Positions 8,835 through 18,503 are shown, counted from the first letter of the stretch. The stretch: 64,000 nt of DNA from Chlamydiales bacterium (GCA_029240075.1 JARBTQ010000011.1:1-64000), one strand, 5' to 3'. Notes: generated by a model from the sequence alone, not told the origin. A program made the numbers and translations.

Positions 8835-8899
8835 GATAATTGTTTATAAAAGAAAGAATCGAATATAATATTATATTTATATAAATAAAAGGATCTTTT

Positions 8900-9121
8900 A
8901 TGAAAGTTAATTCTACTCAACAACTGATCTCTAGCATTAGTCAACAGATTGAGCAAAAACAACCCAAAAAAGTGACTTATGAACTAGATGCCAATAAAAG
9001 TGTATCTGTAGAAATTGTCAATTTACAAGGACTCGAAGCAGCTGAGCTTAGATTTCGAAATATTGATCAAAATACAATAGCAAGGACAAGTTCCTATTTG
9101 AGCAAAAGCGGATACTCATAG
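8900..9121 (+). CDS. Small orphan protein, paralogue of the facing 9197-9625 product
   Basis: A 73-residue protein of unknown function. It begins MKVNSTQQL and carries VTYELDANKSVSVEI, which resembles the start MRIDSYEKL and the segment SYELNNGQTVEI of the protein encoded on the opposite strand at 9197-9625; the two look like members of one small family. AAAGGA lies 7 bases before the ATG. No signal peptide, membrane segment or known domain is visible. It follows the ankyrin gene by 65 bases and could be co-transcribed with it. Confidence 0.6.
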   Translation: MKVNSTQQLISSISQQIEQKQPKKVTYELDANKSVSVEIVNLQGLEAAELRFRNIDQNTIARTSSYLSKSGYS

Positions 9122-9167
9122 GTAGAGAAAGTGTAAAAGATAAATGACCTCCTATAACATCCTTTAC

Positions 9168-9187
9168 AGGAGAGGGATTCCTCTCCT
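9168..9187. terminator. Hairpin between convergent small genes
   Basis: AGGAGAGG (9168-9175) and CCTCTCCT (9180-9187) form a perfect 8-base, GC-rich stem with a GATT loop between the stops of two convergent genes. There is no long T-run on either side, so it is a plausible but imperfect bidirectional terminator. Confidence 0.5.
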
Positions 9188-9196
9188 ATTACGAAA

Positions 9197-9625
9197 TTAT
9201 GAACAGGTATATGACGTAATACTAGTATGCTCGCTACTAGATTTTGAAGTTTTATTTACAATGATGCCTTTAGAGTCTAAAATAGCTTTTATCTTCTCAA
9301 CCACCTCATCATCCATATTCTTTGTTTTCACTTTTGCACAAGGTTTAGTAAGTTGGTTGGTTTCAGGATTCAAATTATTTAGCAGACCTTTAGCTCTTTG
9401 AACAGCTTCTTGTACTTCAGGATTAGTACTTGGATTTTCTAACTGTTTTTTTACTTTTTCAATATCAAATCCTGGAGGCAAGGTTTGACAAGAAAAAATG
9501 ATTTCTACTGTTTGTCCATTGTTTAGTTCATAGCTTTTATTAATAAGTTTTGGAAATTTATTGAGGTTTTTTTCAGCTAAGTTGTGCACTTGCTCATACA
9601 ATTTTTCATAAGAATCAATTCTCAT
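9197..9625 (-). CDS. Orphan protein, paralogue of the 8900-9121 product
   Basis: A 142-residue hydrophilic protein of unknown function. The first half shares its opening (M-[KR]-[VI]-[ND]-S) and the Y-E-L...V-E-I segment with the 73-residue neighbour; the second half, rich in Lys, Asn and Ser, has no counterpart there. No signal peptide or membrane segment is seen. The start is well supported by AGGAGG at normal spacing. The gene converges with its smaller relative. The pair suggests a local duplication with inversion. Confidence 0.6.
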   Translation of the reverse strand: MRIDSYEKLYEQVHNLAEKNLNKFPKLINKSYELNNGQTVEIIFSCQTLPPGFDIEKVKKQLENPSTNPEVQEAVQRAKGLLNNLNPETNQLTKPCAKVKTKNMDDEVVEKIKAILDSKGIIVNKTSKSSSEHTSITSYTCS

Positions 9626-10061
9626 AATAAAATTCCTCCTGTTTATCTAATTAATGAAACAATAGAGCCCTTATTTTACCTTATTGGGGCTTTTGTGAAC
9701 ATACATGCTATAAATTATTTATTAGATTTTGCATTTACGTCAATTTATTCTACAGTATACATAAATCTTTTTAGACTTCCTCTAAAGCATTTTTTGATAA
9801 ACTACTGACTCAACTTCGAGCAATTTTCAGTTTTCTTACTACGCAAGGTATTTCCAAGCTATTTAGATCACTCTCAGTAAGGCCTTGTCTAAAATTTTTT
9901 AACATCTAAGATAAATAGTTGATTATTTCTGTAGATGTATTTAATTTAATTTTATTAACAGTTGATATTTTTGTAATTTAAATTAATGTTTATTTTAATT
10001 TAAATTTTTGATATTATTTAATTCAAGCAGGTTGATTAATAATTTTAAAAGGAGCGTAAGT
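9626..10061. other. AT-rich divergent intergenic region
   Basis: About 435 bases between two divergent orphan genes, strongly AT-rich with runs such as those around 9950-10020. It should hold two promoters. I see no supported coding frame, RNA gene or long inverted repeat. Confidence 0.45.
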
Positions 10062-10550
10062 ATGAATGCAATAAAAGATGGTTTCTACGGAATGATAAGT
10101 GAGTTTAAAGAAATTTACAAACATTCTACTAATATTGATAACATACAATCTAATTCGAAAAAAAATGGATACTTAGGATTCGACCCAGCTCAAAAAGTAT
10201 TAGCTAGAATTGGATGCGCTGTAAAAGCTTTTAAAAACATAATTAAGTCAGTAGGAAGTGAAAATGAGCAAAATTTAGACTTAGCAAATAAACGCTTTAA
10301 GAAAGCTAAAGGGTATTTGGCTATTGCTCTTTCTTCAGATCAAGGTTCTCGAAATGAAGCAGTTAAATTTATCAAGCAAAACAAAGCAATAAGGGCTGAG
10401 AAGATTGCACGGGATGTAAAGAAAGGATTGAAAAATACTATGAACAAAGTAGTAGGATCTGGGTTAAATTTTATTGATGGTGTGCAAAGAGGGGTAAATT
10501 CACAAGTTTCTAATTTAGCAAATCGTTTGAGAAAGTACAGCATCTTCTAA
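10062..10550 (+). CDS. Basic orphan protein
   Basis: A 162-residue, lysine- and arginine-rich protein without recognised family. The ATG at 10062 is chosen because AAAGGAG stands 7 bases before it; a longer frame upstream to 10008 has no ribosome site. The protein starts MNAIKDGFYGMISEFKEI, contains a helical central part (VLARIGCAVKAFKNIIKSVG) and ends with Arg-Lys-Tyr-Ser-Ile-Phe. It has no signal peptide. A good intrinsic terminator follows at 10588-10637, so it is probably a monocistronic unit. No function can be assigned. Confidence 0.6.
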   Translation: MNAIKDGFYGMISEFKEIYKHSTNIDNIQSNSKKNGYLGFDPAQKVLARIGCAVKAFKNIIKSVGSENEQNLDLANKRFKKAKGYLAIALSSDQGSRNEAVKFIKQNKAIRAEKIARDVKKGLKNTMNKVVGSGLNFIDGVQRGVNSQVSNLANRLRKYSIF

Positions 10551-10587
10551 TAAAACACCGTTCTTGAATTAATTCGTATGTATCGTC

Positions 10588-10637
10588 GCCCTCTTTCTAA
10601 AATTTGATTCGAAGAAAGGGGGCTTTTATTTTTTTGG
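10588..10637 (+). terminator. Intrinsic terminator
   Basis: GCCCTCTTTCT (10588-10598) pairs with AGAAAGGGGGC (10613-10623), with one G-U pair, followed at once by TTTTATTTTTTT. It ends the plus-strand orphan gene that stops at 10550. Confidence 0.85.
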
Positions 10638-10648
10638 ATATTAACTAA

Positions 10649-11536
10649 TTAGGAATGTTTAGATAACATAGATAATAGAATTTTTGAGTGATCTTCAACA
10701 GGAGCTTTCAACAACTTCTCAGCTTCCTCATTAGATAAAATATGTCCAAAATGCTCGAGTTGTTTGTCTGCAAGATCTTGTCTAAAGTTTTTTACTTTTT
10801 GATCTAGAAACCCATAACGTAAGCCTAAAAAGGGGATCCCTTTATCGATACAAGCTAATTCAACATCTCGCAAATGGGTTGCCTTGTCATTGACAAAGAT
10901 GATAGCTTCTGGATGGTATTCAATTTGATCCAAGAGTTTAAATAGGGCTTGTCCTTTATTTGATCCGGCAGTAAATAGGACCCCTTCTCTGTATAAAATC
11001 CCTTGCGTAGTTGTAAAAAATGTTTCCTCTTTCGAGGGTGCCGTCTTGGCAAGTTGAATATCCAATGTCTTAAGTTGTTCAATAGTCCGTGTTGCTAATC
11101 CTAAACCACGTGTAGTGAGCCCCATGACTGTAAGAGTATCTTCTTGTAGCGATGAAACAAAAGTGGGGATATAAGGTTCAACTGCTTTTACTTTGGTAAT
11201 ACTTTGTATAGCAGTCCATTCAGATAGCGCTTTGTCAAGAGCTGCATCTTTCGGTAATCCTTCTAGTTTATAGCACTCGATTCTATGATAGAACCACTGG
11301 TCACTGCCTAATTCCTGCTGAGGTTCCATAAGGGTGTTATCAATATCGAGTATTATCAAAGCCTCTGGGATTAAGTAGGTATTAACTTGCTCAAAGGTTA
11401 CAATATCGATAATTTCAGCGCTCAGATAATGGCAAACAGATAAAATTGTAAAAAATAATACGTTTAAAAATCTAAACTTTGAGTAATCAAACATATGCCT
11501 AACCCTTTGTAATGTAAAATTGAGATAAGTTTGCAT
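10649..11536 (-). CDS. Exported DUF2608 HAD-like protein
   Basis: A 295-residue protein of the DUF2608 family, a HAD-phosphatase-like group known mainly from chlamydiae and Legionella-like bacteria. The HAD motif I is DIDNTL (about residues 64-69); the motif II Thr lies in VMGLTTRG, and an acidic motif is seen in FVNDKATHLRDVE. A hydrophobic segment (FRFLNVLFFTILSVCHYLSA, about residues 21-40) looks like a signal peptide, more natural if translation starts at the internal Met at residue 15. Thus it would be a periplasmic or secreted phosphatase of unknown substrate. It has no obvious operon partner. Family call is good; activity is inferred from motifs. Confidence 0.75.
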   Translation of the reverse strand: MQTYLNFTLQRVRHMFDYSKFRFLNVLFFTILSVCHYLSAEIIDIVTFEQVNTYLIPEALIILDIDNTLMEPQQELGSDQWFYHRIECYKLEGLPKDAALDKALSEWTAIQSITKVKAVEPYIPTFVSSLQEDTLTVMGLTTRGLGLATRTIEQLKTLDIQLAKTAPSKEETFFTTTQGILYREGVLFTAGSNKGQALFKLLDQIEYHPEAIIFVNDKATHLRDVELACIDKGIPFLGLRYGFLDQKVKNFRQDLADKQLEHFGHILSNEEAEKLLKAPVEDHSKILLSMLSKHS

Positions 11537-11619
11537 AGTTTATTCATTTAGAGGCTATTTGTCTAATGCTCACATAAGCATAGAGATTGGCACAGTTTAT
11601 GCTTTTACAGTAGCAAAGG

Positions 11620-12225
11620 ATGAAAAAGGGGAATTATGCTATGAGCATGGAAGTTCGCAATGAGCTCAGGAGGAGTTACTCATCAAAAGAACTAAAGGAT
11701 AAATCACTTAAGTTACGAAAATCAGAGATTATTGATGATATGTTTAATAATCGTGGTGATATTGATGAGAAGCATGAAAAAAAACATTCTACCAAATTAC
11801 GCCTCTCCAAGACCTCTCAGTGGCTGCTACAAGCATTAAAGGAACAGGTGGAAATTTTTCTTAAAAATAATAAAGGCATAGAGAAAGAGCTAGAGCAGAT
11901 TTCATTACCAGAGGAAGAACTCTTAACAGGTCTTAAACATGCTAACCTTCAAATTCGTCGCCTGTCCGTATATGTTAATTGGTTAAAATGTGAAACGAGT
12001 GATTTAGAGGATGGAGGCGATATATCAGAATGGGGGGAGGAAATCTTAGAACCCGATTATAATTTGGCAGCATTCAAAGCTATTCAAAGTTATGGTAAGG
12101 ATCAAGAAGTTTTGTCTATTTTTGAGCAGCATCAACAAGATTTTATCTCAGCTCTAAAGCAAAGGGAAAATACACTTTTGAATTATTACTATGAAGTACA
12201 TTCCAGAGCTTATTCTTTTAATTAG
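11620..12225 (+). CDS. Orphan helical protein
   Basis: A 201-residue, charged, mostly helical protein with no family I recognise. The N-terminal 60 residues are rich in Arg, Lys and Ser; the rest includes a probable coiled region (LLQALKEQVEIFLKNNKGIEKELEQ). Start is ambiguous: ATG at 11620 or the ATG at 11641, which has AAAGGGG at good spacing and would remove seven residues. No signal peptide is present. The gene is divergent from the DUF2608 gene and converges with the PLD gene. Confidence 0.55.
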   Translation: MKKGNYAMSMEVRNELRRSYSSKELKDKSLKLRKSEIIDDMFNNRGDIDEKHEKKHSTKLRLSKTSQWLLQALKEQVEIFLKNNKGIEKELEQISLPEEELLTGLKHANLQIRRLSVYVNWLKCETSDLEDGGDISEWGEEILEPDYNLAAFKAIQSYGKDQEVLSIFEQHQQDFISALKQRENTLLNYYYEVHSRAYSFN

Positions 12226-12299
12226 TATAGGCCTAATTAAGTAAGAGTTAATACTTCTTTGTTATAGGATTAACGAATCTTAAAATCAAAAAAGATAGA

Positions 12300-13355
12300 T
12301 TATGCTGCTCTAGCCGATTCTGCTACAGAAACTTTTGCGAGGTGGTTAAGAAAATGGATTTGTTCTGCTGTTAAATCGTGTAAAACAAGGAATAAGTCAT
12401 TATTCTTACTAAAAGCAGCCTTTGTCCAATTAGCGGAACCAACTACCAGGACCTCTTGGTCAACGATCATAGCTTTGTAGTGGAAAAGACCAGTACCTTT
12501 GCTGATATTGACCGGAACTTTTGCTTTTCGCAACATTTTGACAATTTTAAAACTTGCTCCTTTGGCAGCATCGGCATCCAGTACAACCTGTACTTTAACA
12601 CCACGTTTATGCGCTGAAATAACAGCTTCCGCAAAATCTGTACGAGTCCAGGTAAACATATGGATTTGTATAGAATTCTTAGAGGATTGTATTAATTCGA
12701 GAACGCGTTTTTCGGCCTCTTGATGCTGGGGAAGGGTCCACACTTCTAATCTTTGTCCTCCAACAATAAAATCTTGGGGGCTAATGGCTTTAGTTGGCTG
12801 TTTTTGTTGCAACATGGGACTCAGGTACTGCTCAAAAGCTTGTGCTAAATTAGGATGGTCAATGCCTAGAACTAAATTTCCATGATAACGTAATGATGCA
12901 GTTGTAAAATTAGCTGTGCCTATCCAAATCTGAGAGTGGTCTATAATAATAATTTTTTGGTGCATTAATCCATCTTTAGAAAATGGATAGATTTTAACAT
13001 TTGGTGATAAACGGGACTTTACTTGAGGAAAAGCTTTAGCATCATAGATTACTTGAACTTTTACTCCACTTTTAGCCCGTGTGTTCAGAGTCTTAATAAT
13101 TTTATAGTCACTAAGAGTATATACAACAATAGTAATCGATTCCTTGGCCTTCGCCAAAGCTTTGTCTAATGTAAGACGTAAGTCTTGTCGAGTTTTGTTT
13201 GAGTAGAATAAAATCGGGGTATTTGGCTGTGGCAGCTTTGGTAAAGCAGCTTCAAGCGAAAGAGATAAAAATAGTAAAGCAATTAATCCTAAAATTAAGT
13301 TAAAAGTTACTTTAGGATGCAAAGCACGGTATAAAGATTTTAAATTCTTTAGCAT
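12300..13355 (-). CDS. Exported phospholipase D family protein
   Basis: A 351-residue PLD-superfamily protein with the two catalytic HKD motifs: HQKIIIIDHSQIWIGTANF at about residue 132 and HYKAMIVDQEVLVVGSANW at about 291. A hydrophobic segment at about residues 17-37 ending SLSLEAALPK looks like a signal peptide or N-terminal anchor. Family members hydrolyse phosphodiester bonds in phospholipids or nucleic acids, or act as cardiolipin synthases; the short two-HKD layout is closest to nuclease/PLD-like proteins. Chlamydiae carry several PLD-family proteins that are suspected to act on host lipids. It stands upstream-to-downstream after the SulP gene on the same strand with an 80-base gap. 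Substrate is unknown. Confidence 0.8.
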   Translation of the reverse strand: MLKNLKSLYRALHPKVTFNLILGLIALLFLSLSLEAALPKLPQPNTPILFYSNKTRQDLRLTLDKALAKAKESITIVVYTLSDYKIIKTLNTRAKSGVKVQVIYDAKAFPQVKSRLSPNVKIYPFSKDGLMHQKIIIIDHSQIWIGTANFTTASLRYHGNLVLGIDHPNLAQAFEQYLSPMLQQKQPTKAISPQDFIVGGQRLEVWTLPQHQEAEKRVLELIQSSKNSIQIHMFTWTRTDFAEAVISAHKRGVKVQVVLDADAAKGASFKIVKMLRKAKVPVNISKGTGLFHYKAMIVDQEVLVVGSANWTKAAFSKNNDLFLVLHDLTAEQIHFLNHLAKVSVAESARAA

Positions 13356-13436
13356 AAGTTTATAAGTGAGCCTTTCTCATATCTATTGAACAGATCAGTA
13401 TGTTTTAGCAATCAAAGTTGCAATAGGGGGTATATT

Positions 13437-15260
13437 TCAATCTTGGGTTAAAGATATAGGTTGTACCAGCTCTTTAGCTTTTTTCAAAGCATCTTGTAAT
13501 GACTGGGGAGGGCGAGTCTTATCCATTCGGAAAAGATGTTCAGGTTCAATTTGTGATAAAAGTTGGTAATTTTGTAACACTTGGTAAAAATAGTTTCTGA
13601 CTCCACAAAAAATTAAGTGACGGCCCGTTGCACGCATATGTTCAACATAATATTCCAATACTTGGCATGATGTTACATCTAGATCCCGCGCGTTTTGTAC
13701 ATTTAAAATGATCACTTTAGCACGGAAATGGGATGTTAGTTGGCGCAGTGTTGTGTTTAATATGTCTGCAGAACCAAAAAAAAGTTCTCCTTCAACATGG
13801 ATAAGATTGATAGAATAAAACTGAGCGTTGGTTTCCAACGAAGGGATAAAGTGGGGTAATTCATCAGGGTAGTTAAGACCATAAATGCTAAATTTGGGAC
13901 GGGCAGCTTGTCTTAAATAAAACATGATAGATACTGCAAAACCAAGATAAAAGGCTACGTCTAGTCCTAAAAATATGCTTGATACTACCGTCAAGATCAA
14001 AACCGTAGTATCTGACCTTGTCACAAATAGGCAGCGTCGCAGCTCCCTGAAGCTTACCATACGTGTCAGTGTAAAGAAAAGTAAAGCGGCAAGTCCTGTA
14101 AGAGGTATATAAGCTATAAGAGGAGTTAGTAGCAAAACTATCCCTAGGACAAACAAGGAACTAAAGATAATTGCCAATCTTGTCTGGGCCCCTGCTGCGT
14201 AATTCAATGTACTGCGTGATGTACTGCCAGAACAGGGCATTCCTCCAAAAAAAGCAGCTATAGTGTTACCTATACCTAGAGCTACAATATCTTGGTTTAT
14301 ATTTACGTCACTTCCGCTCTTAGCTGCTAGTAAGCGTGTGATCAGCGAGGACTCCAATGCTCCAAATAGAGCTATAGTACATGCCATAGGGAACAACGTA
14401 TCAAAAATAATCTTAGAGTCTTCAAAGCTAAAGTGGGGAATAGAGAAATGGGGGATTAGATTATCAAGAGTGTTGAACTTATTTACAGTAGCTATTTTGA
14501 TCGGGACATTAAAGCCAAGCGTTTCAAGCAGATTTTGTGGTAAATTTTCATACAAGTAAACCATAGAACCAGAGAAAAATAAGATTGCAAGAGCAGCAAA
14601 ATTAGGCTTATGCATTATAGAAGACATAAAAAAATAGCAAAACAAGCATCCTACTCCAATCAAGGTAGTGGGGATATGCAATTCCGTTAAATGGGTAATA
14701 AAGTACCAAATCTTAGCATATAGAGGGGCAACTTCAGTTAAAGGAGGAATACCTAAAAAATTGATAATTTGGCTAGCAAAAACATTGATTACTACCCCCA
14801 ACATATAACCCAAAATAACAGGTCTACCTATAAAATAGACAAGTTGACCAAATTGAAAAAAGCCGGCAAGAAATTGTAGTATGCCTACCATCAATGTAAG
14901 AGCTATTGCCATTTTCACGACAAAAGCGATAGGATCAGGATTATCAAACTGAGAATGATCTAACAAAATAGCTTTAGTGACTACACCGCTAATTAGGATG
15001 GCTATAGAATTGGTTGGCCCCGCAGATAAGAAGGGGGAAGAGCTTAAAATAGCAATAATCCAAGTCGCAATTAAAAGTGTAGCAATACCCATTGTCGGTG
15101 GAAGTCCCGCAACTAAGGAGTCGGCCATCGATTGAGGAGCTGAAAAAAGCGCTACAGCTAATCCTGCACTAATATCAGAAAAAAGAGATTTCCTATTATA
15201 TCGCTTAAGATCATCAAAAAAGGAAAAAGGGGCTATTCGGTTTTTTAAAGGTTGAAACAT
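13437..15260 (-). CDS. SulP-family anion transporter with STAS domain
   Basis: A 607-residue inner-membrane transporter. It has the SulP N-terminal signature (DISAGLAVALFSAPQSMADSLVAGLPPTMGIAT, about residues 29-60), about ten to twelve hydrophobic spans, the conserved GxxNxxxAFFGGMPCSGSTSRS region (about 330-350), and a C-terminal STAS domain (about 475-590, INLIHVEGELFFGSADIL ... VIILNVQNARDLDVTS). SulP proteins import sulfate, bicarbonate or other anions, sometimes dicarboxylates. Length is typical. No neighbour reveals the substrate. The ATG begins MFQPLKNRIAPF; ribosome site is weak. Confidence 0.9.
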   Translation of the reverse strand: MFQPLKNRIAPFSFFDDLKRYNRKSLFSDISAGLAVALFSAPQSMADSLVAGLPPTMGIATLLIATWIIAILSSSPFLSAGPTNSIAILISGVVTKAILLDHSQFDNPDPIAFVVKMAIALTLMVGILQFLAGFFQFGQLVYFIGRPVILGYMLGVVINVFASQIINFLGIPPLTEVAPLYAKIWYFITHLTELHIPTTLIGVGCLFCYFFMSSIMHKPNFAALAILFFSGSMVYLYENLPQNLLETLGFNVPIKIATVNKFNTLDNLIPHFSIPHFSFEDSKIIFDTLFPMACTIALFGALESSLITRLLAAKSGSDVNINQDIVALGIGNTIAAFFGGMPCSGSTSRSTLNYAAGAQTRLAIIFSSLFVLGIVLLLTPLIAYIPLTGLAALLFFTLTRMVSFRELRRCLFVTRSDTTVLILTVVSSIFLGLDVAFYLGFAVSIMFYLRQAARPKFSIYGLNYPDELPHFIPSLETNAQFYSINLIHVEGELFFGSADILNTTLRQLTSHFRAKVIILNVQNARDLDVTSCQVLEYYVEHMRATGRHLIFCGVRNYFYQVLQNYQLLSQIEPEHLFRMDKTRPPQSLQDALKKAKELVQPISLTQD

Positions 15261-15570
15261 ACAACTAATTATGTTTGTTATTATTAAGCATCTTAGAGTT
15301 AGCTGGATAACAACTAATTGAGTTGCTTAACCAATTTATAAGAGAAAGTAAATATAATTTACACTAAAATAATTTATTTATAAAATACTTCTTTCTTTGT
15401 CCCATCCGTTATCTAACCACTCTCTGTCCAGTGATGCAGAATTTTAGAGAAAATGGAAAAGCAACTGTGAGCATATACCAGCAGTTGTTAATAAGATATT
15501 TTGGTAGATCTATTTGGTATGGTCTAGAAAGTATCTATGCATTAGTAAAAACTATAGGAATGAAAAGTTT

Positions 15571-17127
15571 ATGTCATATTATCCTAAAATTGTGATTGTA
15601 GGGCGTCCCAATGTAGGGAAATCAGCCCTTTTTAACCGTATCTGCAGTAAAAGAATCGCAATTGTCGATGAAGCTGAAGGGGTCACTCGAGATAGAATTT
15701 ATGCTGATGCAGAATTTTGTGGACGATATTTTTGCCTAGTTGACACAGGTGGAATAGATGCTAATTCAAAAGCTCCGTTCAATGCTGAAATACAGCGTCA
15801 GTCTCAGATAGCTATTGAAGAGGGTGATGCATTAGTCATGGTTGTAGATGGGCGTGTGGGAATAACGGATCTTGATCTTGCTTTAGCTCGCCGTTTACTT
15901 ACAATCAATAAGCCGCTATATCTGGCCGTAAATAAAATAGACAATATAACTCAACAAGTTATGGTATACCCTTTTGCTCAATTAGGTATTAAAAACATGT
16001 GGGGAGTTTCTGCTGTACAAGGTTACAATATAGCGGACATGTTAGAGGCAATTCTAAACGATCTTTTCCCTTCGACAGAAGAGGAAGTAGAGGAGGATTT
16101 TGCAGAGGTCGAGCAAGGTGATAAGCCAATTAAAGTAGCCTTAGTGGGAAGACCTAATGTCGGAAAATCGACCTTAATGAATCAAATCTTAGAGGAAGAT
16201 CGCTGTGTTGTGAGTCCTATACCAGGAACAACGCGAGATAACATTGATGCTGATATTGAATTTGATGGAAGACTTTATAGATTTATTGATACAGCCGGAA
16301 TTCGCAATCGCAAAGCTGAGCATGATGTTATCGATAAATTTGCTATGATCCGTACAGAGAGTGCTATTGAAAGGACCGATGTTTGTATTCTAATGCTAGA
16401 TGCAACTGTTGGATTTACACAACATGACAAAAAGATTGCTAAGAAAATTGAAGAATCTGGTAAGGGGTGTATTTTAATTTTTAATAAATGGGATCTTGTC
16501 AAAGGATTCCGTATGGAACATTGTAAAAAAGCTGCACAAGATGCTGTTGCTTTCCTCAAGCATTGCCCTATGCTATTTATCTCAGCTCAAACTGGGCGTA
16601 ATGTTCATCAAATATTTGAGTTGATCCATGAAATCTATAATTCAGCAGGGCGTAAGATCTCAACTGGTCAGTTGAATCGTTTTGTTGTGGCCACTTTGCA
16701 AAAAAAACATCCTCCAGCATTGCAAGGAGGAAAAAGACTACGTATCTATTACTTGACCCAAGTAGATACTTTCCCCCCTCATTTTATACTATTTGTGAAT
16801 AACCCTACTTTAATGGATGTTAGCTACGAGCGCTTTTTATTAAATCAAATGCGTGCCCATTTTGGTATTAAAGGAGTTCCTATTGTATTGCATTTAAGAG
16901 GTAAAAAACGTGATGCTGAGCGGGAACAGCCGCAAAAGGGACAGAGACATATTAGTAAAGAGATTACAGCTCGCTCTCAGTTTAATGAGCAAGGGGAATT
17001 AGTGGTTGCAGCAGCTGCAGCAGTTAACCCACAGTCAGCAGATGATGAATTTGATGACTGGGAAGATGAGGTTGAATGTGATAACTTTTTTATTGAGGAA
17101 GAACCTGATTTAGAAGACAAAAAATAG
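15571..17127 (+). CDS. der: Ribosome-assembly GTPase Der (EngA)
   Basis: A double-GTPase required for assembly of the large ribosomal subunit. Both G domains are complete: first GRPNVGKSAL (about residues 11-20), DTGG and NKID; second GRPNVGKSTL (about 190), DTAG and NKWD, followed by the C-terminal KH-like domain. I place the start at ATG 15571 (MSYYPKIVIVGRP) because AGGA lies upstream and the family starts immediately before the first G1 loop; an in-frame extension to 15514 is unlikely. At 518 residues it is longer than usual because of an acidic, Ala-rich C-terminal tail after about residue 460. It precedes the mur/fts cluster on the same strand. Confidence 0.95.
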   Translation: MSYYPKIVIVGRPNVGKSALFNRICSKRIAIVDEAEGVTRDRIYADAEFCGRYFCLVDTGGIDANSKAPFNAEIQRQSQIAIEEGDALVMVVDGRVGITDLDLALARRLLTINKPLYLAVNKIDNITQQVMVYPFAQLGIKNMWGVSAVQGYNIADMLEAILNDLFPSTEEEVEEDFAEVEQGDKPIKVALVGRPNVGKSTLMNQILEEDRCVVSPIPGTTRDNIDADIEFDGRLYRFIDTAGIRNRKAEHDVIDKFAMIRTESAIERTDVCILMLDATVGFTQHDKKIAKKIEESGKGCILIFNKWDLVKGFRMEHCKKAAQDAVAFLKHCPMLFISAQTGRNVHQIFELIHEIYNSAGRKISTGQLNRFVVATLQKKHPPALQGGKRLRIYYLTQVDTFPPHFILFVNNPTLMDVSYERFLLNQMRAHFGIKGVPIVLHLRGKKRDAEREQPQKGQRHISKEITARSQFNEQGELVVAAAAAVNPQSADDEFDDWEDEVECDNFFIEEEPDLEDKK

Positions 17128-17144
17128 GGATTTATATATCAATA

Positions 17145-17159
17145 AGCCTATTTTAGGCT
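17145..17159 (+). repeat. Small hairpin after der
   Basis: AGCCTA and TAGGCT form a 6-base stem with a TTT loop shortly after the der stop. No T-run follows. It could be a weak processing or termination signal between der and mraY. Confidence 0.3.
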
Positions 17160-17266
17160 AATTATCTATAGGATTACACGTTACAAAAAGGAAGAGTTAT
17201 CATTGACTATCAAACAACTCTAGATGATAATTACAATGAAATTTAGATCGAGATAGGGAGCTTTTA

Positions 17267-18484
17267 ATGTTACTGTTATTGCTTAAAATACTGAGAACAC
17301 AATATGGATTGAAGCTCCCTGCTGCGCTTGAATATGTTTCAACGCGTTTAGGGTTGGCTGCTTTGACTAGCCTTATTTTAAGTATATTCTTAGGTCCCTA
17401 TTTGATTCACAAGCTTTATGAATGGAAAATCGGGCAGCCTATTCGCATGGAAGAATGTCCTTTACTAGGAGAACTGCACAAAAAGAAAAAAGATACTCCA
17501 ACAATGGGGGGAGTGTTAATCATTTTCTCAATGACGATCTCCTTGATTTTATGGATGGATTTAACTCATTCTTTTACCTTAATTTTGCTCTTAACAACAT
17601 ATGTTCTTGGAGCAATAGGGGCTTATGATGATTATCTTAAATTGAGATTACGCAATTCCAAAGGGTTATCTGCTCGTTCTAAATTTTCATTGAATGTCAT
17701 CTTTTCCATACTTATTGCTAGTTATTTGCTTATCCCACAATTAACAGATTTATTACATTCAGGAAGCTGGTTTGTTCCCCCTTGGGCAAAAGATACCATC
17801 AGTAGCTTAGGAGCTGAAAATCATAGCGAGCCTCTATTAACTACTCAAGCTTATATGGCTCGATTATTTATCCCGTTTTTCAAAGAGCCTTTTATTATAT
17901 TTGAAGGGTTAGGCCTATTAGCTATAGGAATTTTGATAGTTTTTGTAATTACAGGAACATCCAATGCTGTTAACTTGACTGATGGGTTAGATGGGCTTGC
18001 TGCAGGATGTGTTATTATGGTTGCCAGCACACTTATGCTGTTTGCTTTTGTATCAAATAATATAGAAGTAGCGCGATATCTTCATATTCTTTATATCGAA
18101 GGAAGTGGAGAAATTGCAGTTTACTTGGCTGCTCTTATCGGAGGGTGCTTGGGTTTTCTATGGTACAATGGCCATCCAGCGCAAATATTTATGGGTGATA
18201 CAGGCTCTTTAGCTTTAGGTGGAGTAATTGGTGTAGCAGCCATCCTATTACGTAGGGAGCCTTTGCTAGCTTTGATTGGTGGTATTTTTGTAGCTGAAGC
18301 AATGTCTGATATTTTGCAGGTTGCAAGTTATAAACTAAGAAATAAAAAACGTATATTTTTGTGTGCTCCTTTGCACCATCATTTTGAGTATAAGGGATGG
18401 CCAGAGACAAAAGTAGTGATGAGATTTTGGATAGTGGGGCTTATATTAGCAATAATAGGGCTTATTTCTTTAAAATTACAGTAA
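17267..18484 (+). CDS. mraY: Phospho-MurNAc-pentapeptide transferase MraY
   Basis: An integral membrane enzyme that transfers phospho-MurNAc-pentapeptide to undecaprenyl phosphate, making lipid I. The 405-residue protein shows the family signatures: KKKDTPTMGG near residue 70-80, DDYLKL (about 125), NAVNLTDGLDGLA (about 225-237) and MGDTGSLALGG (about 308-318), plus HHHFEYKGWPE near the C-terminus, with about ten membrane spans. It is somewhat longer than average because of an insertion between spans 5 and 6 (about residues 165-200). The start follows AGGGAG. It heads a tight plus-strand cluster with murD, the LysM gene, ftsW and murG, the usual chlamydial order, although murF is not adjacent here. 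Confidence 0.97.
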   Translation: MLLLLLKILRTQYGLKLPAALEYVSTRLGLAALTSLILSIFLGPYLIHKLYEWKIGQPIRMEECPLLGELHKKKKDTPTMGGVLIIFSMTISLILWMDLTHSFTLILLLTTYVLGAIGAYDDYLKLRLRNSKGLSARSKFSLNVIFSILIASYLLIPQLTDLLHSGSWFVPPWAKDTISSLGAENHSEPLLTTQAYMARLFIPFFKEPFIIFEGLGLLAIGILIVFVITGTSNAVNLTDGLDGLAAGCVIMVASTLMLFAFVSNNIEVARYLHILYIEGSGEIAVYLAALIGGCLGFLWYNGHPAQIFMGDTGSLALGGVIGVAAILLRREPLLALIGGIFVAEAMSDILQVASYKLRNKKRIFLCAPLHHHFEYKGWPETKVVMRFWIVGLILAIIGLISLKLQ

Positions 18485-18503
18485 GAGTTAGGATAAATAA
18501 AGC

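Noticed and set aside
15514-15570. Longer N-terminus for Der
   Set aside because: The family begins directly before the first G1 loop, and the ATG at 15571 has a plausible ribosome site.
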